Below, piece by piece: positions 15,889 to 24,695 of a DNA stretch of 45,730 bases. This stretch comes from Campylobacterales bacterium (lineage in GTDB: Bacteria > Campylobacterota > Campylobacteria > Campylobacterales > Nitratiruptoraceae): NCBI GenBank assembly GCA_027082175.1, contig JALWIX010000038.1, forward strand, positions 13,103-58,832, written 5' to 3'. Within the stretch, counting starts at the first letter, position 1. Each line of letters starts with the position of its first letter. Made by a program: the position numbers and the translations under genes. A model generated the notes under the pieces. The model searched no databases. It saw only the letters and a list, made by a program, of their open reading frames with translations, and was not told where the DNA came from.

Positions 15889-18315
15889 ATGAAACTAAGC
15901 GATTACAGCGCTTTTCCAACAACTTTGCCTATAATAGTTGAAGATGAGCTATTTTTATATCCTTTTATGATCTCTCCTGTTTTTTTAAGCGATGAAGAGA
16001 ATATTTTAGCGGCTCAAAAGGCTTTAGAAGATAACTCTTTGGTTTTGATATGCCCTTCTAAAGAAGGAAAAGAGGGACAAAGGGATTTTGAATCAATATA
16101 TCCTGCGGGAGTCGTAGGCTCAATTATGAGAAAAGTTACTCTTCCAGATGGAAGGATAAAGATACTTTTTCAAGGGTTGGCAAGGGGAAAAATTATTGAG
16201 CCAGTTGCAAAACAGCCTCTTAGAGCTCTTACGGACTTAATAGAGTCTAAACCGTATAACGAAATTAAAGTCGAGGCTCTTTTAGAGGTTTTAAGAGAAA
16301 AGATTAGAAATCTTGCCGCGGTAAGCGGGCATTTTCCTCAAGACTTAGTAAAAACGATTGAAGAAAATCACGAACCAAACCGAATCGCCGATTTGGTAAG
16401 TAGTTCAATCAGGCTTAAAAAGAGTGATGCATACGAACTGTTTATTGAGCCTGATGTTGAGAAACGGATAATGCTCCTTATAGATTTTATAACCGAAGAT
16501 ATTGAACAAAGCAAGCTTCAAAGGGAGATAAAAAGTAAAGTTCATAGCAGATTGGAAAAAATAAACAAAGAGTATTTCTTAAAAGAGCAGCTTAAACAGA
16601 TACAAAAAGAGTTAGGGGTAGATACGCAAAGAGAAGAGGAGATAGAGGAGTATAAAGAAAAACTTGAAAAAATAAAGCCGCATTTGACTCAAGAGGCGTA
16701 TAAAGAGATAAAAAAACAGATAGATAGATTTTCTCGAATGCATCCAGATAGCGCGGAAGCCGGTGTTATTCAGACATATCTTGATTGGGTGCTTGAGGTT
16801 CCGTTTGGAAAATATTCAAAGAAAAAATTAAATATCGACGACGTTAAAAGACAGCTTGATAAAGATCATTACGGATTGAAAAAGCCAAAAGATAGGATTG
16901 TAGAATATTTTGCCGTTAAAGAGTTGATGGAGTTAAGAGGTATAAAAAAAGAGAAAGGTTCAGGGGCGATTTTATGTTTTGCGGGGCCTCCTGGCATAGG
17001 TAAAACCTCTTTAGCAAACTCTATTGCCAACGCTTTAAAACGACCGCTTGTAAGGATTGCTCTTGGAGGACTAGAAGATGTTAGTGAACTTAGAGGCCAT
17101 AGAAGAACGTATATAGGAGCGATGCCAGGACGTATAGTTCAGGGGCTAATAGAAGCAAAAGAGATGGATCCGGTTATGGTGCTTGATGAAATAGATAAAG
17201 TAGGTAGAAGTTTTAAAGGAGATCCTACCTCAGTCTTGTTAGAGATACTCGATCCGGAGCAAAATACGCATTTTAGGGACTATTACCTAAATTTCAGTAT
17301 AGATTTAAGTAATATGATCTTTATAGCGACGGCAAACGATATCAGTTATATTCCGGCACCTCTTAGAGACAGGATGGAGTTTATTTTTCTTAGCAGTTAT
17401 ACTCCTAGCGAAAAATTTGAGATAGCAAAAAGATATCTTATACCTCAAGAGATAAAAAAACATGGACTAAAAAGGAGCGAGATATCTATCTCGTCTAAAG
17501 CTTTGGAAGAGATTATAGAAAAATATACAAGAGAAGCAGGCGTAAGAAATCTTAGAAGAAAAATAGCGGATATAGTTAGAAAAGCCGCTCGCGAGCTTTT
17601 GGAGAACTCTCAGATACATAAAATTTCAGTTACTCTAAAAAATCTTCATAAATATTTGGAAAAACCTATTTTCGAGATAGAGCTAGCAGAAGAGGAGCCT
17701 CAAATCGGAGTTGTTAACGGATTGGCATGGACTGCCGTAGGGGGAGATGTTTTAAAAATAGAGGCTATTAAAATAAAAGGGAAAGGCGCTCTACAGTTAA
17801 CGGGGAGTCTGGGCGAAGTTATGAAAGAGTCCGCTAGAATAGCATATAGCGTAGTAAAAGTGTTGATAGACAAAAGAGATATAAAGATAGATCAAAAAGT
17901 AATTCCTAAATCTCAAAAAGAGTCTGAAGATGGAGTAATCATAGAGCCTAACGAGGTTTATAGAAGATACGATATTCATCTACATATACCGGTGGGCGCT
18001 ACTCCAAAAGATGGACCTAGTGCCGGTATTACGATGGCTACGGCTATAGCATCGATTTTGTCTGAAAAAAAAGTAAAAAATGACGTAGCGATGACGGGTG
18101 AGTTGACTTTAACGGGGAAAGTGTTGCCTATAGGGGGATTAAAAGAGAAGTTAATCGCCGCTTACAAAGCTAAAGTTAAAAAAGTTTTAATTCCTAAGAA
18201 GAATTATGAAAGAGATTTAGATGATATGCCCGAAGAGGTTTTAAATGAGTTGGAGATAGTGCCCGTTACGCGAATTGAAGAGGTTTTAAAAGAGGCGATT
18301 ATATGGGATAAATAG
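15889..18315 (+). CDS. lon: ATP-dependent protease Lon
   Basis: Lon is the cytoplasmic AAA+ serine protease that removes misfolded and short-lived regulatory proteins. The 808 residues are full length. The LON substrate-binding domain covers about 1-200, followed by a coiled-coil helical segment (about 205-290). The AAA+ module has Walker A GPPGIGKT (about 366) and Walker B PVMVLDEIDK (about 425). The protease domain holds the catalytic dyad Ser711 (in PKDGPSAG) and Lys754 (in GGLKEK). GGAGGA precedes the ATG. The upstream gap holds the dyad block. A 10-bp hairpin overlaps the stop codon. Confidence 0.98.
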   Translation: MKLSDYSAFPTTLPIIVEDELFLYPFMISPVFLSDEENILAAQKALEDNSLVLICPSKEGKEGQRDFESIYPAGVVGSIMRKVTLPDGRIKILFQGLARGKIIEPVAKQPLRALTDLIESKPYNEIKVEALLEVLREKIRNLAAVSGHFPQDLVKTIEENHEPNRIADLVSSSIRLKKSDAYELFIEPDVEKRIMLLIDFITEDIEQSKLQREIKSKVHSRLEKINKEYFLKEQLKQIQKELGVDTQREEEIEEYKEKLEKIKPHLTQEAYKEIKKQIDRFSRMHPDSAEAGVIQTYLDWVLEVPFGKYSKKKLNIDDVKRQLDKDHYGLKKPKDRIVEYFAVKELMELRGIKKEKGSGAILCFAGPPGIGKTSLANSIANALKRPLVRIALGGLEDVSELRGHRRTYIGAMPGRIVQGLIEAKEMDPVMVLDEIDKVGRSFKGDPTSVLLEILDPEQNTHFRDYYLNFSIDLSNMIFIATANDISYIPAPLRDRMEFIFLSSYTPSEKFEIAKRYLIPQEIKKHGLKRSEISISSKALEEIIEKYTREAGVRNLRRKIADIVRKAARELLENSQIHKISVTLKNLHKYLEKPIFEIELAEEEPQIGVVNGLAWTAVGGDVLKIEAIKIKGKGALQLTGSLGEVMKESARIAYSVVKVLIDKRDIKIDQKVIPKSQKESEDGVIIEPNEVYRRYDIHLHIPVGATPKDGPSAGITMATAIASILSEKKVKNDVAMTGELTLTGKVLPIGGLKEKLIAAYKAKVKKVLIPKKNYERDLDDMPEEVLNELEIVPVTRIEEVLKEAIIWDK

Positions 18316-18341
18316 CAAAAGAGTTTGATTTCTCTTTTGCT
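18314..18341. terminator. Hairpin between convergent lon and response-regulator genes
   Basis: AGCAAAAGAG (18314-18323) and CTCTTTTGCT (18332-18341) form a perfect 10-bp stem with an 8-base loop. It includes the last bases of the lon stop codon and touches the stop of the gene on the other strand. No good T-run follows on either side, so termination may be weak or factor-assisted. Its place between convergent genes supports a shared terminator. Confidence 0.55.
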
Positions 18342-18712
18342 TATAAGAGCGCGTAAGTCTTTATTCTTTCGTTTAAAATCTGTTCTCTGATGGGCTTATT
18401 GATAAAGTCGTTTGCTCCGTTTTCTAAAGCTTCCATTTTTTTAGTTTCATCGGTACTCAAGACAACTACAGGGATATTTTTTAGTTTATCTTCACTTCTT
18501 ATAATTTTTAAAACTTCAATTCCGTTCATAATAGGCATCAAAATATCAAGAAGTATCAAATCTACAGCCGATTTTTTTAATATCTCTATAGCTTCAATAC
18601 CGTTTTTAGCTTCAAATATTTCGCCAACCATCTCATTTTTCATTAGCATAGTTTTTAAAAGTTTGAGATTTATAAAGTCGTCGTCAACTACTAATACGTT
18701 TATTTTTTTCAT
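18341..18712 (-). CDS. Single-domain CheY-like response regulator
   Basis: This is a stand-alone receiver domain of 123 residues with no output domain. The acidic triad (VVDDDF), the phospho-acceptor Asp in DLILLDILMPIMNG (about residue 56), the Thr of VVLSTDE and the Lys of FINKPI are all present, so it should be phosphorylated normally. It starts 2 bases after the hybrid kinase stop and is the last gene of the signalling operon. It is probably a terminal or shuttle receiver for the Hpt protein encoded upstream. Without an output domain it would act by protein binding, for example at the flagellar motor or on a partner kinase. Confidence 0.9.
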   Translation of the reverse strand: MKKINVLVVDDDFINLKLLKTMLMKNEMVGEIFEAKNGIEAIEILKKSAVDLILLDILMPIMNGIEVLKIIRSEDKLKNIPVVVLSTDETKKMEALENGANDFINKPIREQILNERIKTYALL

Positions 18713-18714
18713 AT

Positions 18715-21700
18715 TTACACACCTTTAGAAACAAATTTTTCTATAATAAGTCTTAAAAGATCTTTATTTATAACGTTTTTAACGATTTCATCAAAAATAT
18801 CTATTTCTTCATTTGTAGGTTCGTTGTTTGGATCGATAAAAAGAATATATTTAGTCTCTTGTTTGGCGCTATTTTTCAACTCTTTTATTTTTTCAAGATC
18901 ATAATTATCAATCTCCTTATCTATGAATACTATTTTATATTTTTTTGTGGATATTTTATCTATTAAGTCATCAAAACTTGAGGCTATGTCAGAAGAGTAT
19001 TCCAAAGAATCTGTTAACTGTTTAAAGAGTTTTGATTCGAGTAAAGTCTTTTTAGCGATTAAAATATCCTTATCGTAATCAACGCCAATATCTTTCTTTT
19101 CAACCTCTAACTCGTCAGGAAGTATAAAAGTCTCTTTTTGTGGTTTTTGTTCTCTTTTCTTTTTATACTCTTTTTCTTCTTTAGTTACTATTTTATCCGA
19201 TAAGAATTTTTTAAGTATTGCCGCAATCTCGTCTCTTATTATCGGTTTTGTAATATATTCATCCATTCCTTCGCCGAGATATTTTTCTCTATCGCCTTTT
19301 AGCGCATGCGCGGTAAGAGCTATAATAGGGATATGTTGTTGCCCGTAATCCTCTTCGAAATCGAGTATTTCGTGTGTCGCTTCGATACCGTCCATTATAG
19401 GCATCTGTATATCCATAAAGATTATATCGTAGTCGCCGTTTTTTCTCTTTTCAAAACCTTCGAGCCCATTGTTTGCTAGGTCAACTTCCAAACCAAAATC
19501 TTCAAGTGTTTTTTTGATGAGTTTTTGATTGATAGCGTTATCCTCGACAACGAGAGCTTTTGCATTAAACTTGATTTTTGAAATATCTAACGTTTTGGTC
19601 TCTTTCGCTTTTTGCTTTTTGTATTCGCCGATATAATACTGCATAAGCTGTTTTGTTTTTGTATAGTTTACCGGCTCATATATAATTCTCATTAATGAGT
19701 CGGAAAAGTTTTCAACTTTTTTATTATGAGAAATTTTAGAGATTAAAGAAACCGGTATATTTCTAGCGAAGAATTTTTTTAGATTGTTTTCTTGTATATA
19801 GTCATAGTCAAGTATAGTAAAATCGTAGCTTGAATAATCGGCGATAAGATCGGTAATGCTTGTATGAGGAATGAAGGATACACCCAAAAATTCAAGATAC
19901 TCTTTAATATATTGATTATGATCTTTTGGCTCGCTTTCATTTATGTAGTACGCCACTTTTATGCCGGAGTACTTATCTTTTAGAGATTCTGTTAATGTCG
20001 GAATTTCTTCAAGCTCCAACACAAAGAAAAATTTAGAGCCTTTTCCTACTTCGCTTTCTAAGTTGAGTTGACCGCCCATTAGCCTGACAAATTCGCTTGA
20101 GATAGTAAGTCCTAAACCTGTGCCGCCATACTTTCTCGTTACGCTTATGTCAGCTTGCGAGAAAGCTTCAAAAATTTGCGCTTTTTTCTCAGCGGGAATA
20201 CCTATACCGGTGTCTCTTACTTCAAAATAGACTTTAGCCTTGCCCTCTATATTGCCTAATTTCTTAATTTCAACTGAAACCGATCCTCCCACATCGGTAA
20301 ATTTTATGGCGTTGCTTACAAGGTTTATCAATACCTCTTTGATTTTTGTTGGGTCTCCTTTAAGGGGCTTTTCTAGGTTAGGGTCTATAAAAAGTGCTAG
20401 ATTAATATCTTTTTCCGCCGCTTTAGGAGCATAAACTTCGATTGCGTTTTCAAATTCGTTTATAGGATCGAAAACTATATTTTCAATTTCGATTTTGTTG
20501 CTTTCGATTTTAGATAGGTCTAATATAGCGTTAATGATTTCAAGAAGATTTTCGGAACTTTTTTCGATTATATTTACAAACTCTTTTTGTTCCTCATTTA
20601 AATCTGTGTTTTTAAGTAGTTCCGTAAAACCTACGATCCCGTTTAGTGGGGTCCTGATTTCATGTGACATATTGGCCAAAAACATACTTTTAGCTTTACT
20701 TGCCTCTTCGGCATACTGTTTTGCATTCTCAGCCTTTTTCAAAGCGGTTTCTAGTATCTCATAGGCGGTATTTATCCCTTCGGTAGTATTTAAATCCAGT
20801 TTAGATTCTATTTCCCCTTTTTCTTGAACAATAGTTTCAGATTCGGCGACTTTTTTTAGAACAGACTCTAAACGATTAATATTTTTGTAGATTCCTCTTG
20901 CCAAAAAGAAACCTATAATTGACACAAGTATAGAAAAGAACCAGACTAACGCCGAGACTATAAGAGTGTAAAGCTGTGTTTTAGCTATATTGTCCACATT
21001 TAGGTGAAGATCGTCTTTAAGTATCTTTTCGCCTTTTAAGATAATATCTATCTTCTCTGTTTGCAAGTTAAACCATAAAGTTGGATCTACGGGATAGATA
21101 CCATCATTTACGGCTCTTTGTATATCAACTCTTGTTTGCGACACATCATCTAAAATCTCTTTTGCATCTTCTTTTTTTAGCACTTTTTCAATTTTTTCTT
21201 TTGTGCTGTTAACTATTAATGAAAAGTTTGCAAAACTATCGGCTTTTCCTATGAGTTGGTTCCATATTTTCATCTCTTCGTCGCTCATAGGGGTATATCT
21301 AGCCAATACATAAGAGATAAATCCTCTTTCGATACCGGAAAACTCTTTTGAGTTGACAAACTGTATATATGTTGTCGCTAAAGAGGATATTTCCGGGCTT
21401 ATAGCGAAATACTCTATCTTTTTTATCTCATTAATTAGCGGGGCATTAATGGTATACGTATAAAAATCGAAAAATGCTTTTTTAAAGTCTATATTTAATG
21501 AGTCTATCTTTTTTCTCATTTCCGGGAGCAGTTTTAAAGATGAGATATATGTCTTTGATTCTTTTTGAAATTTTGGATGGGATTTTAGATATTTGTTTAA
21601 ACGATTTATCGATTTGTTTACTATTTCTCTTTGTTGTTGCAAGGACTCTTTTATGAGTTTTCCTTTGCTTCCCAAATATATTGAAGTCATACCCCTCTCT

Positions 21701-21873
21701 TTTGCCACTTGAGTAATAACGTCGCTAATATAGGTATTTAACTCCAATCTTTTTTTGATCTCTTCCGTCTGATTATAGACAATATAGGAGTTATATAAAA
21801 GATAACTTGAGATAAAAAATAGTAAAATAATAGGGATTAAACTAATTAATCTTAATCTTCCTTTGATACCCAT
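18715..21873 (-). CDS. NIT-domain hybrid sensor histidine kinase
   Basis: This membrane sensor kinase has 1052 residues. TM1 is about 8-30. A periplasmic NIT-type (nitrate/nitrite-sensing) helical domain spans about 40-295, with the family-like AKERGMTSIYLGSKGKLIKE segment. TM2 is about 299-323. HisKA has His404 in NMSHEIRTPLNG. The ATPase domain shows the N box (NLVSNAIKFT), G1 (DTGIGIP) and G2 (GGTGLGLTIS). After it comes a degenerate receiver-like segment (about 637-745), a complete receiver with Asp821 (IIFMDIQMPIMDG) and Lys in YITKPI, and a third receiver-like domain (about 930-1050) that keeps VFIDKE but lacks the N-terminal acidic pair. AAGGAAAG precedes the ATG. The ligand is inferred from the NIT fold only. 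Confidence 0.9.
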   Translation of the reverse strand: MGIKGRLRLISLIPIILLFFISSYLLYNSYIVYNQTEEIKKRLELNTYISDVITQVAKERGMTSIYLGSKGKLIKESLQQQREIVNKSINRLNKYLKSHPKFQKESKTYISSLKLLPEMRKKIDSLNIDFKKAFFDFYTYTINAPLINEIKKIEYFAISPEISSLATTYIQFVNSKEFSGIERGFISYVLARYTPMSDEEMKIWNQLIGKADSFANFSLIVNSTKEKIEKVLKKEDAKEILDDVSQTRVDIQRAVNDGIYPVDPTLWFNLQTEKIDIILKGEKILKDDLHLNVDNIAKTQLYTLIVSALVWFFSILVSIIGFFLARGIYKNINRLESVLKKVAESETIVQEKGEIESKLDLNTTEGINTAYEILETALKKAENAKQYAEEASKAKSMFLANMSHEIRTPLNGIVGFTELLKNTDLNEEQKEFVNIIEKSSENLLEIINAILDLSKIESNKIEIENIVFDPINEFENAIEVYAPKAAEKDINLALFIDPNLEKPLKGDPTKIKEVLINLVSNAIKFTDVGGSVSVEIKKLGNIEGKAKVYFEVRDTGIGIPAEKKAQIFEAFSQADISVTRKYGGTGLGLTISSEFVRLMGGQLNLESEVGKGSKFFFVLELEEIPTLTESLKDKYSGIKVAYYINESEPKDHNQYIKEYLEFLGVSFIPHTSITDLIADYSSYDFTILDYDYIQENNLKKFFARNIPVSLISKISHNKKVENFSDSLMRIIYEPVNYTKTKQLMQYYIGEYKKQKAKETKTLDISKIKFNAKALVVEDNAINQKLIKKTLEDFGLEVDLANNGLEGFEKRKNGDYDIIFMDIQMPIMDGIEATHEILDFEEDYGQQHIPIIALTAHALKGDREKYLGEGMDEYITKPIIRDEIAAILKKFLSDKIVTKEEKEYKKKREQKPQKETFILPDELEVEKKDIGVDYDKDILIAKKTLLESKLFKQLTDSLEYSSDIASSFDDLIDKISTKKYKIVFIDKEIDNYDLEKIKELKNSAKQETKYILFIDPNNEPTNEEIDIFDEIVKNVINKDLLRLIIEKFVSKGV

Positions 21874-21882
21874 ATCTTTCCT

Positions 21883-22272
21883 TTACAGTTTTATTTTATA
21901 TTTTTTTGCGATCTGTTGACACTCGTAAGCGCCGCTTTTTTTACCGTTAATCAAAATCTTTTTTGCTTTGTCAAAATCTTTATATTTTAAAATAATCACT
22001 TCCGCCAATAGGCAGTTTGCTCTTTCGTTGCCGAACGAAGAAGCTATTTGCAAATATTTTTCCGCTTTATCCAAATCTTGTTGCGCACCCAATCCTTTTA
22101 AATAAAAAAGGCCTAAAAAATAGTAGGCGTTTTTAGAGTTTTCTTGTGAAGCCGCTTTTTGAAACGCTTGTAGTGCGGCTTCAAAATTTTTCTGTTTATA
22201 ATGCACAATTCCCTCCCTAAAAAAGGAAGCGTATGCAAAAAAAGGTAAAATTAAAATTATAAAAAACTTCAT
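21883..22272 (-). CDS. Exported Sel1/TPR repeat protein
   Basis: This is a small protein of 129 residues with a signal peptide (MKFFIILILPFFAYA) followed by TPR/Sel1-like repeats. The recognisable units are EGIVHYKQKNFEAALQAFQK, then NAYYFLGLFYLKGLGAQQDL and KAEKYLQIASSFGNERANCL. One Cys pair (about 97 and 118) may form a disulfide, as in Helicobacter/Campylobacter Hcp-type Sel1 proteins. It lies 12 bases after the Hpt gene and 9 bases before the hybrid kinase gene in the same operon. A periplasmic partner for the kinase's sensor domain is possible but unproven. Confidence 0.75.
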   Translation of the reverse strand: MKFFIILILPFFAYASFFREGIVHYKQKNFEAALQAFQKAASQENSKNAYYFLGLFYLKGLGAQQDLDKAEKYLQIASSFGNERANCLLAEVIILKYKDFDKAKKILINGKKSGAYECQQIAKKYKIKL

Positions 22273-22284
22273 TTTATCGACCTT

Positions 22285-24204
22285 TTAGGTATTGTATTTA
22301 AGATTATTAACTAAATTTTTAAGTTTTTCTATCTCGTTTTCAAAATTTTCATCCCTTTTTTCTACTTTGTTTAAAATCTTCGCAATTTCTTCCATTCTTA
22401 AATTTTCCGCTATACTTTTTAGTTTTTTAGCCTCTTTTTTAAACTCTTCTTTATCGTTTTTTTCTAGCAAAGTTTGAATGGTTTGTAAAAACTCTTTTAA
22501 AAATTCATCATAAATCTCGATTTCTAGTCCTATTTCCGCCGCCGCTTTTGTAATCTGCTCTTTTGAAATATCGTCAATTTTTTCTTGAGTATCTTTTGTG
22601 TTGTCCAGATGAACTAATTTGTCGTCAAATGAGTCGAATTTTTTTTCTAAATATTCAAGATACTCAAAACATTGTTGAATAGATTCTTTTATTTTTTCTA
22701 GATTTTGAGAGTCTAATTCATTTAAGATTTGATCTAAATATTTTACGACATTGTCAATTCTTAGATTTGACGCGCTTCCTTTTAGTTTATGGCATATTTT
22801 TTTTATCTCATCTAGATTTTTATTATCCAAAGATTTTAAAAGCTCCTTTTTGTACTCTTTGTTTTGCTTAATATACTCTTTTAAAAATTCAATTATAATA
22901 GATTCGGATAAGCCTAACTCTTTTGAAGCGGTTGTTGGATCATAAGGCGCAAACAATATCTCTTTATCTCTATCGGTCTCTTTTTTAGTTTCGTGTTGCG
23001 TTACGGATATTTCGGTATCAATATCTATATATGTGTTTGGTTCGTCAATATTTTTAAACGATTCTTCTTCTGTTTTTAAATTATTCTTTTCAATATTGCT
23101 TTCATCCTGATTTAAAGTTAAATCTAAATCGTCTTTTTTATTTATATATTGTTTGAACACTTCTATGAAGTCGTAAAATTTTTCGGTAATCTCCTCAAGT
23201 TTTTTCAAGTCGTTTTCGCCAGTTGTACTCGCCAATATATCATTTGCTTTTTCTATTCTAAGGTTGGCGGCCGCTCCTTTGATTTTATGAATCAAAGTAT
23301 GGACTTTTTCGGCGTCTTCGCTTTTTAGGGCCTCTTCTATTTGAGGTTTTAGTTCTAAGGCCTGGGAAATAAACTCTTCTAAAAGCTCTTTTATTAGTGA
23401 TTCGTCAAGACCCAATTCTTTTGCGGCTTTTTCAAGATCGTAAACCTGCGAATCTTCTTTTTTTAATTGTTCGACAGTTGCTATGCTATTGCTTTTTTCT
23501 TCTTCTATGTCTAAAGTTATATCTGCATCTAGGGATATATCTAGGAATTCGTTTGAGTTATCCGCTAAAGAGGCGCTGTTTTGATTTTTCTCTATTTCCA
23601 ATAAAGGTTCTTTATATCCTATGTCGATATCGTCAAAATTTATATTTAAAGTTTTTTTGTCAGCGCTATCTTCTTGATGAAATTTATCTTCTTCCGGCGA
23701 TTTTGTCTTATCGATATCCTCAAACTGTTCCGTATTTTCAAAAATGTTTAGATGCGATGTTTTTTGTTCGGATAAATCTTCTAAAAAACTCTCTTTTTCA
23801 ATCTGCTGCTTTTTTTCATTTTCATCCAAAATATTTGGAATATTTTCTATCTCTAAGAATCTTTCCGTTGGAGCGTCGTTTGAGAGAGAAGATGTTGGCG
23901 ATAAATTGACTAAATAATAGTTGGAATCTTCTTTAACTGAAGGAAGAGTAGTGATTTGTAACTCTGCTTCTATTTCGTTATCGTCTAAATCAAGAATGAC
24001 TTTAGGTTTTTTTAGTTGATTAAAGATTATGTAATCAATCCAGGAGAAATTTTTAAAATTATATATATATCCTGGTTTATTTACAAAAAAGTCGGCGATA
24101 TCATCAGTTTTTTCCCTTAACTCCTCTATTGACTCAAAACCCAAAAATTCTAGCAGTTCTTGACTTATAGCCAACATCTGTTTATGTGAGCCGTAAAGAA
24201 TCAA
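22285..24204 (-). CDS. Multi-Hpt phosphotransfer protein (two active, one degenerate Hpt)
   Basis: This protein has 639 residues. The N-terminal 100 or so may be a degenerate PAS-like domain (LLEFLGFESIEELREKTDDI). An acidic low-complexity linker (about 103-250) precedes three repeated units, each opening with A(S/A)KELGL-like sequence. Hpt1 has His306 in HKIKGAAANLR and Hpt2 has His472 in HKLKGSASNLR. Hpt3 has Lys593 in KKLKSIAENLR, so it lacks the phospho-histidine. The TTG start overlaps the PAS-gene stop (TTGA) and has AAGGA six bases upstream; an ATG nine codons in is an alternative. It should relay phosphate between the hybrid kinase and the CheY-like protein of the same operon. Confidence 0.85.
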   Translation of the reverse strand: MILYGSHKQMLAISQELLEFLGFESIEELREKTDDIADFFVNKPGYIYNFKNFSWIDYIIFNQLKKPKVILDLDDNEIEAELQITTLPSVKEDSNYYLVNLSPTSSLSNDAPTERFLEIENIPNILDENEKKQQIEKESFLEDLSEQKTSHLNIFENTEQFEDIDKTKSPEEDKFHQEDSADKKTLNINFDDIDIGYKEPLLEIEKNQNSASLADNSNEFLDISLDADITLDIEEEKSNSIATVEQLKKEDSQVYDLEKAAKELGLDESLIKELLEEFISQALELKPQIEEALKSEDAEKVHTLIHKIKGAAANLRIEKANDILASTTGENDLKKLEEITEKFYDFIEVFKQYINKKDDLDLTLNQDESNIEKNNLKTEEESFKNIDEPNTYIDIDTEISVTQHETKKETDRDKEILFAPYDPTTASKELGLSESIIIEFLKEYIKQNKEYKKELLKSLDNKNLDEIKKICHKLKGSASNLRIDNVVKYLDQILNELDSQNLEKIKESIQQCFEYLEYLEKKFDSFDDKLVHLDNTKDTQEKIDDISKEQITKAAAEIGLEIEIYDEFLKEFLQTIQTLLEKNDKEEFKKEAKKLKSIAENLRMEEIAKILNKVEKRDENFENEIEKLKNLVNNLKYNT

Positions 24205-24614
24205 TTTTGTTCCTTTTCTCTCATCTCTTTATAGAGCTCTTCGGCTTCCTTTATATCTTCTCTACTCGCCGGTTTTCTTGCGGCTATATAACCTGTTTTT
24301 TTACCGTTTTTATAAACAGGTTTTATATAAGTTTTTACCCAGTAATATCTTCCGTCTTTTCTAAGATTTTTAACTAGACCAACCCACTCTTTATCTTTTT
24401 GGATTGTATCCCACATATCTTTAAAAGCAGCTTTTGGCATATCGGGGTGTCTTATGATGTTGTGGGGCTTGCCTAAAAGCTCTTCCTTATCATAGCCTGC
24501 GATTTGACAAAATTTTCTATTTGCATAAGTTATTATGCCTTTAAGGTCTGTTTCGCTGACTATTACGCCCTCTGTGAACAGAAACTCTTCATCTATACAT
24601 TCGGGTTTTTTCAC
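24201..24614 (-). CDS. Solo Aer/CetB-type PAS domain protein
   Basis: This cytoplasmic 137-residue protein is almost entirely one PAS domain. It is the Aer-type flavin-binding class: TDLKGIITYANRKFCQIAGY, the PHNIIRHPDMPKAAFKDMW signature and KNLRKDGRYYWVK are all present. Stand-alone proteins of this kind include CetB of Campylobacter jejuni, which senses redox or energy state and signals through the separate receptor CetA. No CetA-like gene lies nearby. The gene is instead coupled (TTGA overlap) to the Hpt gene, so here it may feed the phosphorelay. GTG start with GGGAGA upstream. A paralogue is encoded at 43391-43849. Flavin binding is inferred from the motif. Confidence 0.85.
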   Translation of the reverse strand: MKKPECIDEEFLFTEGVIVSETDLKGIITYANRKFCQIAGYDKEELLGKPHNIIRHPDMPKAAFKDMWDTIQKDKEWVGLVKNLRKDGRYYWVKTYIKPVYKNGKKTGYIAARKPASREDIKEAEELYKEMREKEQN

Positions 24615-24673
24615 AAGTTCTCCCTTTATTTAAGAAAGAGATAGTCGAATAAAAGTAAAAAAAGTGTGAAATA

Positions 24674-24679
24674 ACTATA
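24674..24679 (-). promoter_or_regulatory. Candidate -10 box for the PAS/Hpt/kinase operon
   Basis: TATAGT on the minus strand lies about 60 bases upstream of the PAS start, in the 81-bp gap after uvrC. This suggests the signalling operon has a promoter separate from the uvrC transcript. Confidence 0.4.
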
Positions 24680-24695
24680 ACATATTTTTATTAAC

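Noticed and set aside
22285-24204. CheA-type chemotaxis kinase
   Set aside because: Hpt-like repeats are present, but there is no dimerisation, ATPase or CheW-like domain.
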